From the NCBI GenBank assembly GCA_026874595.1, contig CM049312.1, positions 74,868,429 to 74,932,428 on the forward strand: a stretch of 64,000 bases of DNA. The letters run 5' to 3'. The stretch comes from Sipunculus nudus. Its lineage: Eukaryota; Annelida; Sipuncula; Golfingiida; Sipunculidae. Made by a program: the position numbers and the translations under genes. How positions within the stretch are numbered: position 1 is the stretch's first letter; each line of letters opens with the position of its first letter. Below, piece after piece: positions 36,753 to 48,859 of this stretch. Under the pieces are notes generated by a model. It saw nothing but the letters and a program-made list of their open reading frames with translations, was not told where the DNA came from and made no database searches.

Positions 36753-39700
36753 GTCATTTTAAAATTCAATTTATTTAAATCACACTAATTGACATGTGTT
36801 GTAATCGACTGCATCATATTTAGTCTACATACTTATTGTATATCCATATACCGGTATATTAATTACTGGAAGATTTACGTGAAATTGTGTAACTTTGTTC
36901 AAATTTCTTATTTTATCTCCCCTTTATCCTTAAATTAAAATGATATAAATACGCTTGGAATTAATAAGATTCTCCTTTCATGAATGATATTTTCACTTCA
37001 TTAAACTTTACAAAATATTCTCCACAATAAAAGAAAAAAAACTCTTGTGAATTCTGTTCTTTTAAGTTTCTACCAACAGACCTTCCAGTAGGAAAACTCT
37101 CAAATGAATCGATCACTCCCTCTCTGCTAATAAAACCATGCATGCAGTATTCCCACAACGCTTTCATTCTTAGCCTTATATACCTTTATATTCCCGCCCC
37201 ACCTCCCTTTTACAGGAGCATGATTGCTTCCACAGAAGATAAGCGTATAAAGGTTGATGTATTTCAATCAATATTTCATTACAACCCTTCATAAATAGAA
37301 TTGCACGATTAAGTCTTGTTGAATTTCTTATACACATGCAAACAAATATAATCATATAAATAAATCGTACAGTTAAAGAGAAAAGTTACCATAGTTAAAC
37401 CTACATTAGGTAAAACGCGTTACCTTCAATTATCTTTATATAACCAAGCATATTACCCGTTCATTATTTCGCACTTGAAGACTAGTATAGCTTCATCCCG
37501 AAATGAAAAATGTCACTGCAAGTTCAACCAAGGCACTGGGTATACCGCGGTAGTTTCTTATAGTTGGCGCTTCCAAAAATAAAATCAAATTTCTCAGGAT
37601 TTAGTAGAAATGTGGAATATGATCCCCTTTAGGACATATTTGGCATCGTTCCCGACATTTAAAGACAAAAATGGGCAATTCAGAGGCGTTGCCACAGAGG
37701 TGTAACCTGACAAGGTCACTATAACCTCAATTTTAGTATAGATATAGTAATATATGTATATAACATTATATGCATTATTAATGTAATTATCTTTTCAGGT
37801 CCTTATCAGAACTGTGTATATTTAAGGCTGTGACAGATATCAGCGTCACAAATCAGCTGCAGAACTATTCCCTGCCCGTGGATGTCTATCCCAGAATGCT
37901 CACGGAGGCCATTTACCAGAGAGAGGCTGCCGCCATCGAGTCCCTTGTTTCAATATGGCCGCTGCTTTACCTGCGCGTGTATGACGTCATTCCACTGGAG
38001 GAATATCTTGTAGATAATTATCTGACAACCGGATTTGATGATAATGAATGTACATCAGTTTTAGACTGTATACTTTTTGGTCTCTTGAAACTGAAGGATA
38101 AAAACAAACTGCGATATGTCGATTTTACCAAGTTTGAGAAAGGTAAGGGTCAATGACTCTTTATTTAATTCTCAATTTCTATATGTAACCTGTGTATTGC
38201 ATCGTAGATTTTGATTGTTAACAGTTTATTTCAGGAGAACGGAGAGTGTAATATTTTTTACAACTTTACTAAGGCAACGGTTAAGAAACAGTATTTAAAA
38301 CATAGGGAAGAATTTATACGTTAATTACTCAAACATCCATGGGTATATTTACGGCAAGGATTTCAAGGAATAAGTATTTTTTCAGCATGTGTATGTAAAA
38401 TGTAAATAAAAGGCGTTTCCTTGTAATGTAACAAAGTTTGATTTCATCGTTTGACAGCCGAGACAAGTAGTCCCACAGTCCTTATCCGGAAGAGTTTTGT
38501 GTTGAGTAGAAACGACCTCGTGTGGAAGGGTGGGGAAGGGAATATAGATTTACTGTACCAGCTTCTTTTGCCCAGTCGACTCTTCCTTCGACTTTCTTCT
38601 TTACTGTCCGACCTATATGTCCAAGCGAGCTAAGCTTATGTCTTCCCTAAAGGATCTACTAACCCTGAACACATTGTTGACCAAACAAAAGTAACATTGC
38701 TCCTAGGAGGGTTTTGATGGTGGTAATTATACTTACAGAACAGACTGTAATATTTGTAAATATGAAGAAATTTCTTACTGATATACAGAATTAATAACGT
38801 AGGGTTTCCACATTTGCCGAATTATTATTATTAAGACCTGTATGTTGGCTCAGTTTCTTGGATTTTCTTTAACCTATTATATGTATGCATATTATTTTAT
38901 ATTATCGTAATCACTATGTATTAGTTTAAATTTATTCATACATATTATTATTATTATTATTTTATATATATGTTCGTGGAGATTACCTAGTGGTCTATAT
39001 GTACCGTGTTTTATCCATGTAAAATAAGTTAAGGTTATACACGTTCTGCCCACTCATAGAGGCATGGGTTGGGAGGTAGCATAATGTTTAAGGCGTTTGA
39101 CTTCGGAATAAGAGATCCTCGGTTCAATCCCCGCAGTTGCCTCAAATGCAAAGTTGTGAAATCTCCTTTAAAAGTCAGATGCTCGCTAAAAATGTCTACA
39201 CAATGAGATTTGTTCACAATGAGAACCTGAACCCATCTGTAAAACATTAAATCCAGGAGGCTAAATGATAACAAAACGATTCTTATCGTATGTCTTATAT
39301 CGCCGCCTTCATCATCAAGAAATAGATAGTGCCACTAACATGCTATTGACCTATCCTTAAAAAAAGGCATGTAGAGCCTTATAGGGCTAATGGGTTTATT
39401 TCTGTATCTATATTTAGGCCAGCATTTTTGTGGGTGGACTTTCTAAGGTCCTCCAGACTGCAAATTTTTATAAGAAATTTTTTCTTAATGCCCCCCCCCC
39501 TGTTTTGTTTTATCTTCTATGCGTGTTTGTAGGATATCTCAAACATGGGTGACTTTCAAAAACTAGCCTTTGGGCCATTATATTAGTCACAGGTCATAGA
39601 GTTGCATCTGATATTTATTTTTTAAATTCCCAACGTCTTTCTTTCGATGATTTATTATCTCTCAGTTGCGGACATGGAGGGGGGAAGGGTTCCATTGATC

Positions 39701-41760
39701 GTTCTGCGATTGACAACAACAGTGTTTTTTTTTATTTAACCTGCTAAAGGTTTCAGACATTTTAAAGAACAAGAGTTATGAGGAATTTCATACTTAACTA
39801 TTACCTTATATGATGATTGTTCTAAAAGCCATTACTGAATGTTGCCGTTGTGAATAATACGCTGTTTTCTAATATATTTTCTAATATATAATTATTTTAT
39901 ATCAAGTAAATTGGGCAGGTGTATTCCCGGTTTATTTTTGGTTAGTTTACGAGATACATCAACGTTTCACCATGTTCCCAATAAGTGGACGGAATACGGA
40001 TGACGACTTTTCTCTTGCAGACCGTCGTCTTAGTCGTGAGTTGTGTCGACTTCCCATTCTGTGGATGAAGCCAGAGGAGAGAACAGTCACCAATATACAT
40101 GATCTCATATCAGGCACCATAGGTAAGCACAATAAAGAGTCACAAGCCATTACAAATTATATAAAAGCAAAGTACTCCACGTCTACATACCCCGTACCCA
40201 ATCAGTTAAGAGCAAATTATCCCTTCCCTCATTATGATTTTGGTTCCTTCCACTGTGACACTCAGTGGTTTCGAGGAAAAACAACAGTTAGTGGTCATTT
40301 TTGCTTTGATACTGATTTGAAGGAAACCTATAACACGGTAGACATGAAGCCATACCCTTCCGACATTTGTTCAGTGTCTCTTTGATTAGGTATTGAGTTC
40401 GAATCTCAGTCGAGTTGCGCTTTTTCCCGGTCGGCCCCCACTAACGGTTAGTGGTCAACAGACTTAATGAAAAGGCATGGACCATGGCCGTGTATTACTC
40501 ACGTGTGCCGATTGAGAGGGGATTAATGGGGATGTTATGACCTGGCAATCGGGTTGATGAAATAACCAGGACCCGCGGGTCCGGTGCGGTAGAAACTGGG
40601 CCTGGGTCACACTAGGATATAAATGAGAGGAGGCATGTTCCAACAATTCTGCACATTTACATATACAGTCTGAGATCAGTTAAGTAAGCACTCAAAAACA
40701 GAGGCAATTACCTCCACCAAAAATATTTAAATATAAATTTTATGTCACGTTTTCCATGAAATTCTTTCAAACATCTACATGTCGAGTGTCAGAAATAACA
40801 TACAGAAATTTGAACGCATATCGAGTTTTATTATTGACTTTTCCTGTAAGAAGCACTTCATTTCTAAATGTTTCTATATATGACTAGAACGTTTAATTGC
40901 AGATGTAACGAAAGACAAGATACAGAGGTTCCTGAACAAGATTTCTACCGTGTACTCAAACATAGACCCGGAATTCAGACACGGGAGTAATATAGGTAAG
41001 TACAAGCTGTAATAATATAGAACCGGTGTTTATAAATATTAATTAACCTGACGTATACACCGAGGTGTCTTGGGTATTTCATTCGTAAACAACCGTCGCC
41101 AGTTATATTTGGTTAATGACAACTTGTATTTGACTCAATTAGGTAAGGTTGTAATGCATCTCCTGTGAGTCAAGTTTTTCATGACAGGGCCTAGGGAGTA
41201 CCGCATGACCCTATTTAGACTTCGTTATTGTTCTAGATAGATCAAAAAAAGAGTAAAATATGTAAATTTCAGTTATTTTATCGAATTTCAGGTAAATAAA
41301 CATCAACTTTAATATTTTACTTGTTTGCTTTTATAACGGGATCTGTTGGCCTTTTTTCATTCCAATAACCTGGTTTTAAATGAGACGAGGGTTATACACA
41401 CATGTGCCATAAATCAGAGCCTGTTAGCAATGCATTCACTTGCATCACTAAGATCCGTCTAAAATTGTATTAATTTTCTTCACTGATACTTCGTGCGGGT
41501 TTTGAATCCTGAAACACTAACTGATTTTATCAATAGCTTTTTCCTTGTGACCCTCCTTCCTTTCATCAAATTTTACAAAAGAAAGTTATTAACACTGAAT
41601 ATTAGTTTAAGCTATGAATACTGAACAAGTGATAAAAGAGGTCTTTTAATGGAATTCATCATACGAGAAGAAAACTTTTTTCCCATATGTTTGTATGAAC
41701 ATATTTCTACGGGAATTATGTATCACCTAAAGTTAATGAAGCTTAAGACTTTGGAGCAGA

Positions 41761-41811
<51 letters not shown>

Positions 41812-42830
41812 GCGTCTCGTTGAATCGCTCAAATATCATAACTACACGTTATGACGTCATGATTACTCCATGTCCACTCCCCATATAAAAATGAAGTCCA
41901 GATGACTTAATAATAACATTCTAAATATTCTTTTCGCAAAGTAATATTCATCTTCCTTCAGTTGGCCTATAATTTTAAATATGAACGCATTTCTTTAGAA
42001 TATCTCCAGGCTCCCTTAATTTAAATGTCTCCATTTTTACTATAACACAAAACCAAAATATCATAAACAAAAGGGACACCAGACAGTAAAATGCTTTGGC
42101 AATCAATCACAACAACGAAACGCCAAATCAGTAACCAGTGATATAAATGTATATCTTATATGTAATCACTGCACGGCCGTTTCAGCACGCTTTGCGAGGT
42201 GTGTGAGCCGTCCGTGTGAGTGCGGGAGCTTATAAGGTATATCATGAGATAAGCAGTAGTCTCTTCCGGTTTCTGGTGCAGAAATAGCAAGGCCCGGGTT
42301 AAGTTAACTTGGCTAGCAGAACGAGGCTGTAAGGATTGTTGTTTATACTCATGGCTACTATGATGTAGCGACGTTAAGTGGATGCGTTGCTAGGTAACCA
42401 AGTGGCTGCAACCGGTTCAACCTCGCAGGTGGGCACCGGCGGCAGGATGCATTAGGTTTAGTGTTTGTGCCGGCAAAAATATTAACTGAAGAAAAGACTG
42501 CCATTATGGTGTTGTTGTCTGTTGGTTTTTTTTCAGCAATCCAGGAAAATGATAGGGACAATGCTTAAAACGGCGGCGGCGTTTGAGTGTCGGTTATATA
42601 TTAGGCGCTCTCGGTCTTTATGTTGCGTGTTTATGTTCCAAAGCTGTTTTTATTTTTCATAACGAGAAGCGTAAATAGAACAGCGTGGTGTTCCATCTGC
42701 CCGTAATTTCTTTGAGTTGCTTGATTCTAAGTGCTTTTCTGGACGATATCCAACTGGGCACCGAAATCGAAAACACAGTATCATTTAAATAATAAGACAA
42801 GAACACAATCGCCATGCAAATAATTTAATA

Positions 42831-42870
<40 letters not shown>

Positions 42871-44199
42871 CGTTGCTGCTGTTATTATTATTATGATTAT
42901 TAGTATTTTTTTATTATTTAATTAGAAAGACAAACTCCAAACGTGATTCCTGTTAGCGGTTAATTCCCCTAACGGTGATGGGTGAAAAATTAATTCAACC
43001 AGTTTTACCGAAAATGAGTTTAACCACTTTCAACCAAAATTTATCTCAACAACGTTTAACCAAAACTTAATGTAACCTTTATTAGCAATTTCTCAATATC
43101 TTACCAATATCATCAGCTTCAGTTTTATCAATATATTAATCTACAGTTTCTTAAATGCCAGACTCTTGGAAACCTCGTGGTAGTGTATGCATTTTCAAAC
43201 CTTCATCGCGATTGCTAACCTAAACATACTTTCTACCCGATGCACAGACCAGACACAAGTCCAAAAGATCGATCGGTTGACCCCTCCCGAACCGTAACCC
43301 CCATGCACCCCATCCCAGCACCTACCATCAACATTTCACTTTTTTGTACGGCGACAGAACTGTTTATGTTTAGATGAATGGGAGGATACATATTGATTTA
43401 CCTTATCACAGGCAAGGCTGTGTACTTACAGCGTACATACAGCCGGATATCTACGCAGTAAATATTTAGTACAAGGTAGAAACGACGCAGTGGCCTATAA
43501 TAGCTTCTGGACTGAGTGTTATACGTTATCACGTAGTACGTAATCTCTCGGCTTGTATTCATAACGCCAGGTAAATAGAGGTGCGGAGTCCGGTATATGA
43601 TGGATGGTACAAACTGCTGTAGGCCACAAGCAGGGCTGTTTCTATTGTTTGATCCTCGGTAACAGTCTCTGCTGGCCCAAGGCCAGGACATCAATTATTC
43701 TTCTGCGTCGTACTGAACAAAGACCAAGAAGCACGTGGTTTACGATAGTGCACGCTGACCACAACCGGTGCTGCCACCTTATATTTAAGGAAGATAAAAT
43801 ACAAAATCTTCCAAGAACAATTTAAACCATTTATGAAAATATGAAAAAAATAAAACTTATTACCAGTTTTTTCAAATGGTTCGTTTTTCAATGTTTTCAT
43901 GTTCCAAAATTACCATTTTTTCGCAAGTTTACTGTACGTTATGCTTCTTTACAAGCAATGAATCCACATGCCATGGGTCACTAATGCATATTTTACCAAC
44001 ATTGACGAGCTCATAACAATTCCTTACCCAATCAAATATCACTGCGGTGAAACATTGCCCGAGCATATCTATTACATATATAAAAGTTTAAATCCTTTAG
44101 ATGATGCTTATGGCAAAAAATGTATAAAAAGTAATTTTTGAAAAAAAAATTGAAAAAAGTAGTTTTACACAATTATTACAAAGTGCGCTCCCTCCCCCC

Positions 44200-44235
<36 letters not shown>

Positions 44236-47029
44236 CAGGTGTCATAGAACAGTAACAACACTTGACATCACCTAAAATATTTGGAAATTGTCCGCATGTG
44301 AATTAATAACAAATATGTAACAAGAGAACCAAAATAAGATTAATGGAATAAGACCCAGATACAAACTGAATACGAGAAAGTTTTTCTGGAATAATTTTAT
44401 ACAAAAAAAACCCGGAATTTACTTTCAATTTAATTTTTATTTTATGTTGATAAAAAAAGAAATTTAAAAGTTAGACATATTTTGACATGTTTAATGTATG
44501 GCTTTTAATATGCTTGGAAGTCCTAAGTAAATGTTATATATATTCTCGAGACAAACCCACACAGCCACATGAAAATTCAGAAAATACATTACCGCTCGCT
44601 AAACAAAAATAATTTTTTTCCTAGATTAAACATTTAAGATAAAAAGAATTTAAACATGGCATTGTCCTAAGCTAAAACACAACGCCCTTTGCAGTACACG
44701 TTGGTCTATGACGCTGTAATTAGAAGAAACCATTGCTTAATGATGGAAGCCGGGGGTATAAGAACTAAGTATATACGAGTTCACTTCCAAAATGCGAAAC
44801 TAATTCTTGTCAATTAAAATACTCGACATCGGTTAGATTTCCACCATTTTAAACAAGTATGCAAGTATTCCAATATTTAGCTTCGATGACTTTCAGCCAT
44901 GCTGAGCTATTGCGATCACCCTTTGTCCGTCGTCCTTCCGCTGGCCGTTAGCACGGCACAAATCTTAATAGCTGGATCTAGAAGCCTCTAACAATAACAA
45001 ATCCACTTGAAAATATGAAATGGTCACTGCCTCCTTTTTCCTCCAAGCTTTGAAGCTAATTGTGCACCCCAGTTAAAACTTTTATACAAAACTCCATTTT
45101 CTCGATAATTAATGCATGAAATGCCATGATTTTTGCATAGTTTATTTATCACGGACAGTTTCGTCATCTTTTAAGATTGGTGGTACCATCTGTATTTTTC
45201 TTTAATTGTTACGATTTTTTATATTATTTTTGAGACCTTCATATGAAAGCAATCATTATCATTTTGCCAAATTTTAACATTTTCAGCTGTTGATGTTTGA
45301 AACTCATACTTTCGATAAAATTTCTCAGCCTGGCGATATTAATAATAACTGCATGAATCTTTCAGAAATTTGGCAGGGTTGTTCATCATGAATAGCCCTT
45401 TCAGCTTTGGAAGACGGGTGGAACATCTACATTTTTTTACGCGTTCCTTTATTGTATTGTTTATACTCAGAAGTCAAGTATTGATATAATGAAAAATATA
45501 GGATACTAGTATACATTATCTACCTATAGCGAACAAGAATTTCCTCTCGATGTTTCCTGGGTCCTTATCAAATTATAAAGAAATTTTAGAACATATTACA
45601 TAATTCATACAATAAAGAATATTCGTTGTGTTCTTTATACTTTATGATGAGAACGCGAAACACTGAAATAGTGAAAATTCTGAGAGTTTAACCTATATGA
45701 AACCAACCAAAGTATATTTTTAGATTACAAGACAGTGAATAAATATGATTTATATTATTTTTACAGACTCTGTGACCCTGCTGTTAGATCTAGATATATC
45801 TATTGATGACGTTCCGATCGGTCTTGGTCTACAACCTTTTACGCCGTTCAAGTTTGCCTGCTCCCGCACGTGGGTGAAACATATCCCTGACGTCACGCTG
45901 GCGCCTAGCAACTTCGACAAGGTTCTTGATATCTCAGTGAGTAGACCTGTAATCGCATCTTATTTTGTTTTATCCTATAGAGGAAGACATTGTCGTCAGA
46001 TATTCTTGTTTTTTAGCCATATTGTGTCATACTAAATTCTTTATCATTCTAGTTAACTGTGATCTTTGAAGGATTTTCAAATATACTTTAGAACATGTAA
46101 ATCAATAACTTTATTATTATCTGAAACTGTAGATTAGCTATAGGCCTTAAATGCAGTCATTACAATTTTTGATTTTATACTGGAAAAATAAATTCTTGTA
46201 TTCCATAAAAACAAAACTGGAAAGCGCTTGGTGGAACAGAGTTGATATTCCGCGAGTACATGTTTCACTCTTTTTTTTTGTATATTTCCAGCGTATTACC
46301 CAATTCGAATTCGAGGATCATGTGCTGCCGATGGATGACGTCAAGACCATGTCGCTAATCAAGTTCCTTGGAAAACTGACCAACCTAGTTGCCCTCAGCC
46401 TTCCAAGCTCATTGGACATCATAGAAAACCAGGAAATGGCAGCTGTGTTCAACAAAGCGCTGTGCAAGATGACACATTTGCAGAGGTTAAACCTCCCATA
46501 TTGCAATTTCCGTGGCCACATAGAGAATATTCTGAGCGGGATGCGTCAGAACTTGGTTTATTTAAACTTGCGAGATTGTCGTCTCACGGATGTTGATCTT
46601 CTCTTTCTGCTCAGGTGGCGCCCCCTAACGGAGCTGAGGGACCTTAACTTGAGCTGCAACAATTTTAAGCTTTGTGAACATCTGTTGATTGCCATGATGC
46701 AGCGTATGCCAAATTTGACTTGTTTGTCTCTGTCGTTTTGTTCTCTAACATTTGATTCTCTGATGAAAATCGCTCTGGATGCCCGTGACTGTCCTTGTTT
46801 GAAGGTCCTTTGTCTCCAAGGTTACACACCACCTTCCACGCAACAAGTTCATGACCTCTTGTTCTATTGCAGCCAGATTACGACATTACAAAGACTTTGG
46901 CTCTTCCCGGAAGCGTACGCCTTCCCCGGAAACACAGACGTGGAAAGGCTGGAAAGAAAACAGAATATTCTTCACTACAGCTACATGTATCTTCAAGGCC
47001 GTTCAAGGAAAGACATTGTTATACACTGA
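36574..47029 (+). CDS. LRRC14/PRAME-family leucine-rich-repeat protein, six coding exons
   Basis: Exons 36574-36752, 37799-38142, 40021-40122, 40903-40995, 45767-45936 and 46292-47029 join through canonical GT-AG introns with phases 2,1,1,1,0 into 1626 bases, or 541 residues plus stop (human LRRC14 is about 490 and PRAME about 510). Residues 61-70 (SLSELCIFKA) match the elongin-C BC-box [SAPT]LxxxCxxx[AILV]. Residues 85-93 (LPVDVYPRM) match the Cul2-box. This is the layout of PRAME-type CUL2 receptors, so a role as substrate receptor of a CRL2 ubiquitin ligase is predicted. A helical segment (IESLVSIWPL) follows, and the C-terminal third holds leucine-rich repeats (LVYLNLRDCRLTDVDLLFLL, LRDLNLSCNNF, LTCLSLSFCSLT, LKVLCLQG). 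The start at 36574 has A at -3 (accATGa). An in-frame ATG at 36493 has a weaker context. The family is confident; orthology to LRRC14 versus LRRC14B or another member is not settled. Confidence 0.88.
37799..38142 (+). CDS. LRRC14-like coding exon 2 (BC-box and Cul2-box)
   Basis: Acceptor tcttttcag ends at 37798 and the donor is G|gtaagg. The first base completes Arg60, so the BC-box SLSELC starts with the first whole codon of the exon. The exon also holds the Cul2-box and ends in RYVDFTKFEK, equivalent to the 'LRVLDMTG' region of LRRC14/PRAME proteins. Confidence 0.88.
38330..38545 (-). repeat. Dispersed repeat family D, copy 2, in intron 2
   Basis: On the minus strand it reads 'gactgtgggactacttgtct', then 'acaaggaaacgcctt' and 'ccttgccgtaaatata', aligned with 25195-25360. 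A 9-base in-frame deletion removes the 'agccggaac' seen in copy 1. Confidence 0.6.
39057..39180 (+). repeat. tRNA-derived SINE head in intron 2
   Basis: The A-box-like GGTAGCATAATGTTTAAGG and B-box CGGTTCAATCCCC are spaced as in a tRNA-derived promoter. No family A body follows, so it is a different SINE. Confidence 0.5.
40021..40122 (+). CDS. LRRC14-like coding exon 3 (symmetric phase-1 exon)
   Basis: Acceptor ttctcttgcag ends at 40020 and the donor is ATAG|gtaagc. The exon is 102 bases, phase 1 on both sides, encoding DRRLSRELCRLPILWMKPEE and on to ISGTI. Skipping it would keep the frame. It belongs to the variable linker between the cullin-box region and the LRRs. Confidence 0.72.
40385..40640 (+). 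repeat. tRNA-derived SINE, family A, in intron 3
   Basis: Begins at the B-box half (GAGTTCGAATCTC), followed by 'cccggtcggcccc', 'tggcaatcgggttgatga' and 'gtgcggtagaaactgggcct'. It lacks the 5' part of the head. Confidence 0.75.
40903..40995 (+). CDS. LRRC14-like coding exon 4 (symmetric phase-1 exon)
   Basis: Acceptor tttaattgcag ends at 40902 and the donor is ATAG|gtaagt. The exon is 93 bases, phase 1 on both sides, encoding DVTKDKIQRFLNKISTVYSN and on to GSNI. Like exon 3 it could be skipped without a frameshift. Confidence 0.72.
41763..41807. repeat. (TC)n microsatellite in intron 4
   Basis: About 22 uninterrupted TC units. Confidence 0.95.
42386..42398. promoter_or_regulatory. RFX X-box motif in intron 4 of the LRRC14-like gene
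   Basis: GTTGCTAGGTAAC reads GTTACC-T-AGCAAC on the minus strand, a mismatch-free fit to the RFX consensus. It sits in a locally CpG-richer stretch (about 42170-42600) inside an otherwise AT-rich intron. Confidence 0.35.
42834..42870. repeat. (TTA)n microsatellite in intron 4
   Basis: About 12 TTA units, with imperfect continuation to about 42915. A shorter (ATT)n lies at 38944-38963. Confidence 0.9.
44194..44236. repeat. Poly(C)-(TC)n compound tract in intron 4
   Basis: Seventeen C followed directly by about 13 TC units: an uninterrupted pyrimidine strand of 43 bases. Confidence 0.9.
44893..45030 (-). mobile_element. Pearl-like element, right-end fragment, in intron 4
   Basis: 'catgctgagctattgcgat', 'ctttgtccgtcgtccttccg' and 'ccgttagcacggcacaaatc' match the reverse complement of the right end of the 52320-53420 element. 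The tandem core is missing. Confidence 0.55.
45767..45936 (+). CDS. LRRC14-like coding exon 5
   Basis: Acceptor atttttacag ends at 45766 and the donor is TCA|gtgagt. It encodes SVTLLLDLDISIDDVPIGLG and on to VLDIS. This matches the 'VEVLVDLxLxxxxxDEL..LRLCC' segment that precedes the LRRs in PRAME-family proteins. It ends in phase 0. Confidence 0.85.
46292..47029 (+). CDS. LRRC14-like terminal coding exon 6 (LRR domain)
   Basis: Acceptor tatatttccag ends at 46291. 245 codons run to TGA at 47027-47029. The FRGHIENILSGM..LVYLNL segment parallels 'RGRLDQLL..PLETLSI' of PRAME, and the FPEAYAFPG region parallels the 'HPFPVDCYEG' block near the C-terminus of LRRC14. Confidence 0.93.
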   Translation, partial: RITQFEFEDHVLPMDDVKTMSLIKFLGKLTNLVALSLPSSLDIIENQEMAAVFNKALCKMTHLQRLNLPYCNFRGHIENILSGMRQNLVYLNLRDCRLTDVDLLFLLRWRPLTELRDLNLSCNNFKLCEHLLIAMMQRMPNLTCLSLSFCSLTFDSLMKIALDARDCPCLKVLCLQGYTPPSTQQVHDLLFYCSQITTLQRLWLFPEAYAFPGNTDVERLERKQNILHYSYMYLQGRSRKDIVIH

Positions 47030-47870
47030 TGGTGGTTTGAGAATTCTAAGGATTCGTCCATGAGGACGGATGAACGGCCATCCGTCCCAAAACGAGGCTG
47101 TCTCAAGATGGCCGCCGCTGTTCCATCAGATGGAAACCCGTTACCATGCCTTGAACAATGTCACCAGGTAACCAAAAAAAGCGCACCCCAAAATGAAAAT
47201 AAGACATGGTAGGGGCGGTAAGAAAATGATTAAATTATCAACGAGATGGCGAACCTGGTGAGAGGAGAGACCTGTAGTTAGCGTCAAACAACATCAAAAG
47301 TTATGACATCGGCGTTTTCGACATCATTTTACATCAATTGATACATTCGATTGAAGAGTGACGCGAACCGCCTGAACATTTGAAGAACTTTGGAAACAAA
47401 GAAACATATCTCTTGTGTTTGATTGTATGCTAACTATGGTTATTGGTGGTAACTTTTCATCATTGCCACAATTAAATTTTATCTTAAAACTGTAAACACC
47501 ATGATGTAACCGCAGATGAAAAATTCATCACTTCCCGCATAGCCTCAATCTTTGGGGTTAAAACATTTCATAAATCACTGTCAACTTTGAATTTTGACAA
47601 TATCTAAGATATTAAAGATTGGGCCATACGTGTCTTTCTATTGGGACCTGACAGTATACTCTGTAGATATGATTTTTATATCTTGCCAAATTTATGCAAA
47701 TTATATTTGTGATTTTGTATACAAATTAATATTCATAAGCTTGATATGATACGCGACACGTTTTAACTTATTTTTACAGCATTGTAAATATGAAATTCTG
47801 ATTTCTGATTCTTCAAAGGACTGTGGTGATTTTTTTTGTATTGAATAAACAACATATATCTTGGTTTAAT
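47030..47870 (+). other. 3' UTR and poly(A) signal of the LRRC14-like gene
   Basis: AATAAA lies at 47844-47849 (ttgAATAAAcaac), about 815 bases after the stop. Just after the stop, at about 47104-47116, aagatggccgccg resembles a YY1 core. No splice or coding signal is seen in this stretch. The exact 3' end is inferred. Confidence 0.55.
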
Positions 47871-48855
47871 TCGTGATATACTTAGATGTACTACATGCTC
47901 TACGCCGTTTCGATCCTATAGACAGTCTTGAAGCCTAGTGTTTATGCACTGGCTACTTAATAATAAAATAAATGAATGGTCTTATAATGACCGGATAACT
48001 TAATCAAAGCCCTCCTTCAACCATACCCATACAGTCTGTACCTCACCAGATAAAATGGAAGTAAGGAAACTTTTTGTAAATCACTTTTTTACTTCCTAAA
48101 AATTTATCTTTTATAGAGCAAAGTGGTTTTCAATAAAGATTTAATCCTACAAAAATCGTCTTACCTAAATATTTTACGTAAGGTCAATAAAAAAGGGACC
48201 TGTGGGTCAAGGTGTCCAGCTGTTATTAATTCTGAGATTATTTATATAAAATCCTAGTGGCTGTGTTGACTGTGCACTTTCATGGACTGCATGACAGATG
48301 TAGGAGCCTCTCATGATCACATACATGTATTTGTAACAGTTTCAGTATTTCAACTAAGTGAGTATAATATGCATGTAAATATATCCACTTGGAACTTACG
48401 AAACCCGGTAAATAACAGAATAATGGACATAAGCTAAAGCATAATAATTCACATTTAATTTATTAACTGAAAAAAAATGCTGTTAACAATTAAAATGTTC
48501 CATTTTCAAATGAGCATAAACCAAATTTGATAAGCAAGTTAAAACAAACAAATAAGGTTAACATTGCATCTGCAATGTGTAATAAAATAAACTTGTGGTA
48601 TAAAACCATTTAATCACGCAATAAGGAAAGGAATAGTAATGGGCCTAAGTGTTATATGAAAGGATACATTTCAAAAACAAAGAAATGTGTAAATGTCATA
48701 TTTTTCAACAGTTACATATATAGCAATGTGAGTTAAAAATTAAATCCCATAAAGTTTCTCCAGTATTCCTGATTGAGTGTACCAGTGTTATTCATGCCAT
48801 GGTCTAGCCTACTTTAAGAGATAAGAATGAACAAAAAATTGAATTGAACATTGAA
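47871..48855. other. Intergenic: nothing recognised
   Basis: AT-rich sequence between the LRRC14-like 3' end and the solo LTR. No gene or repeat landmark is supported. Confidence 0.5.
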
Positions 48856-48859
48856 ATTA

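Noticed and set aside
39972-40385. A 137-codon unspliced frame starting MFPISGRNTD
   Set aside because: Only its middle part (40021-40122) is bounded by good splice sites and matches the phase of the neighbouring exons. The rest is intron read-through.
46151-46291. N-terminal extension MQSLQFLILYW... of the last LRR exon
   Set aside because: It lies in intron 5, including the polypyrimidine tract of the acceptor. The exon starts at 46292.
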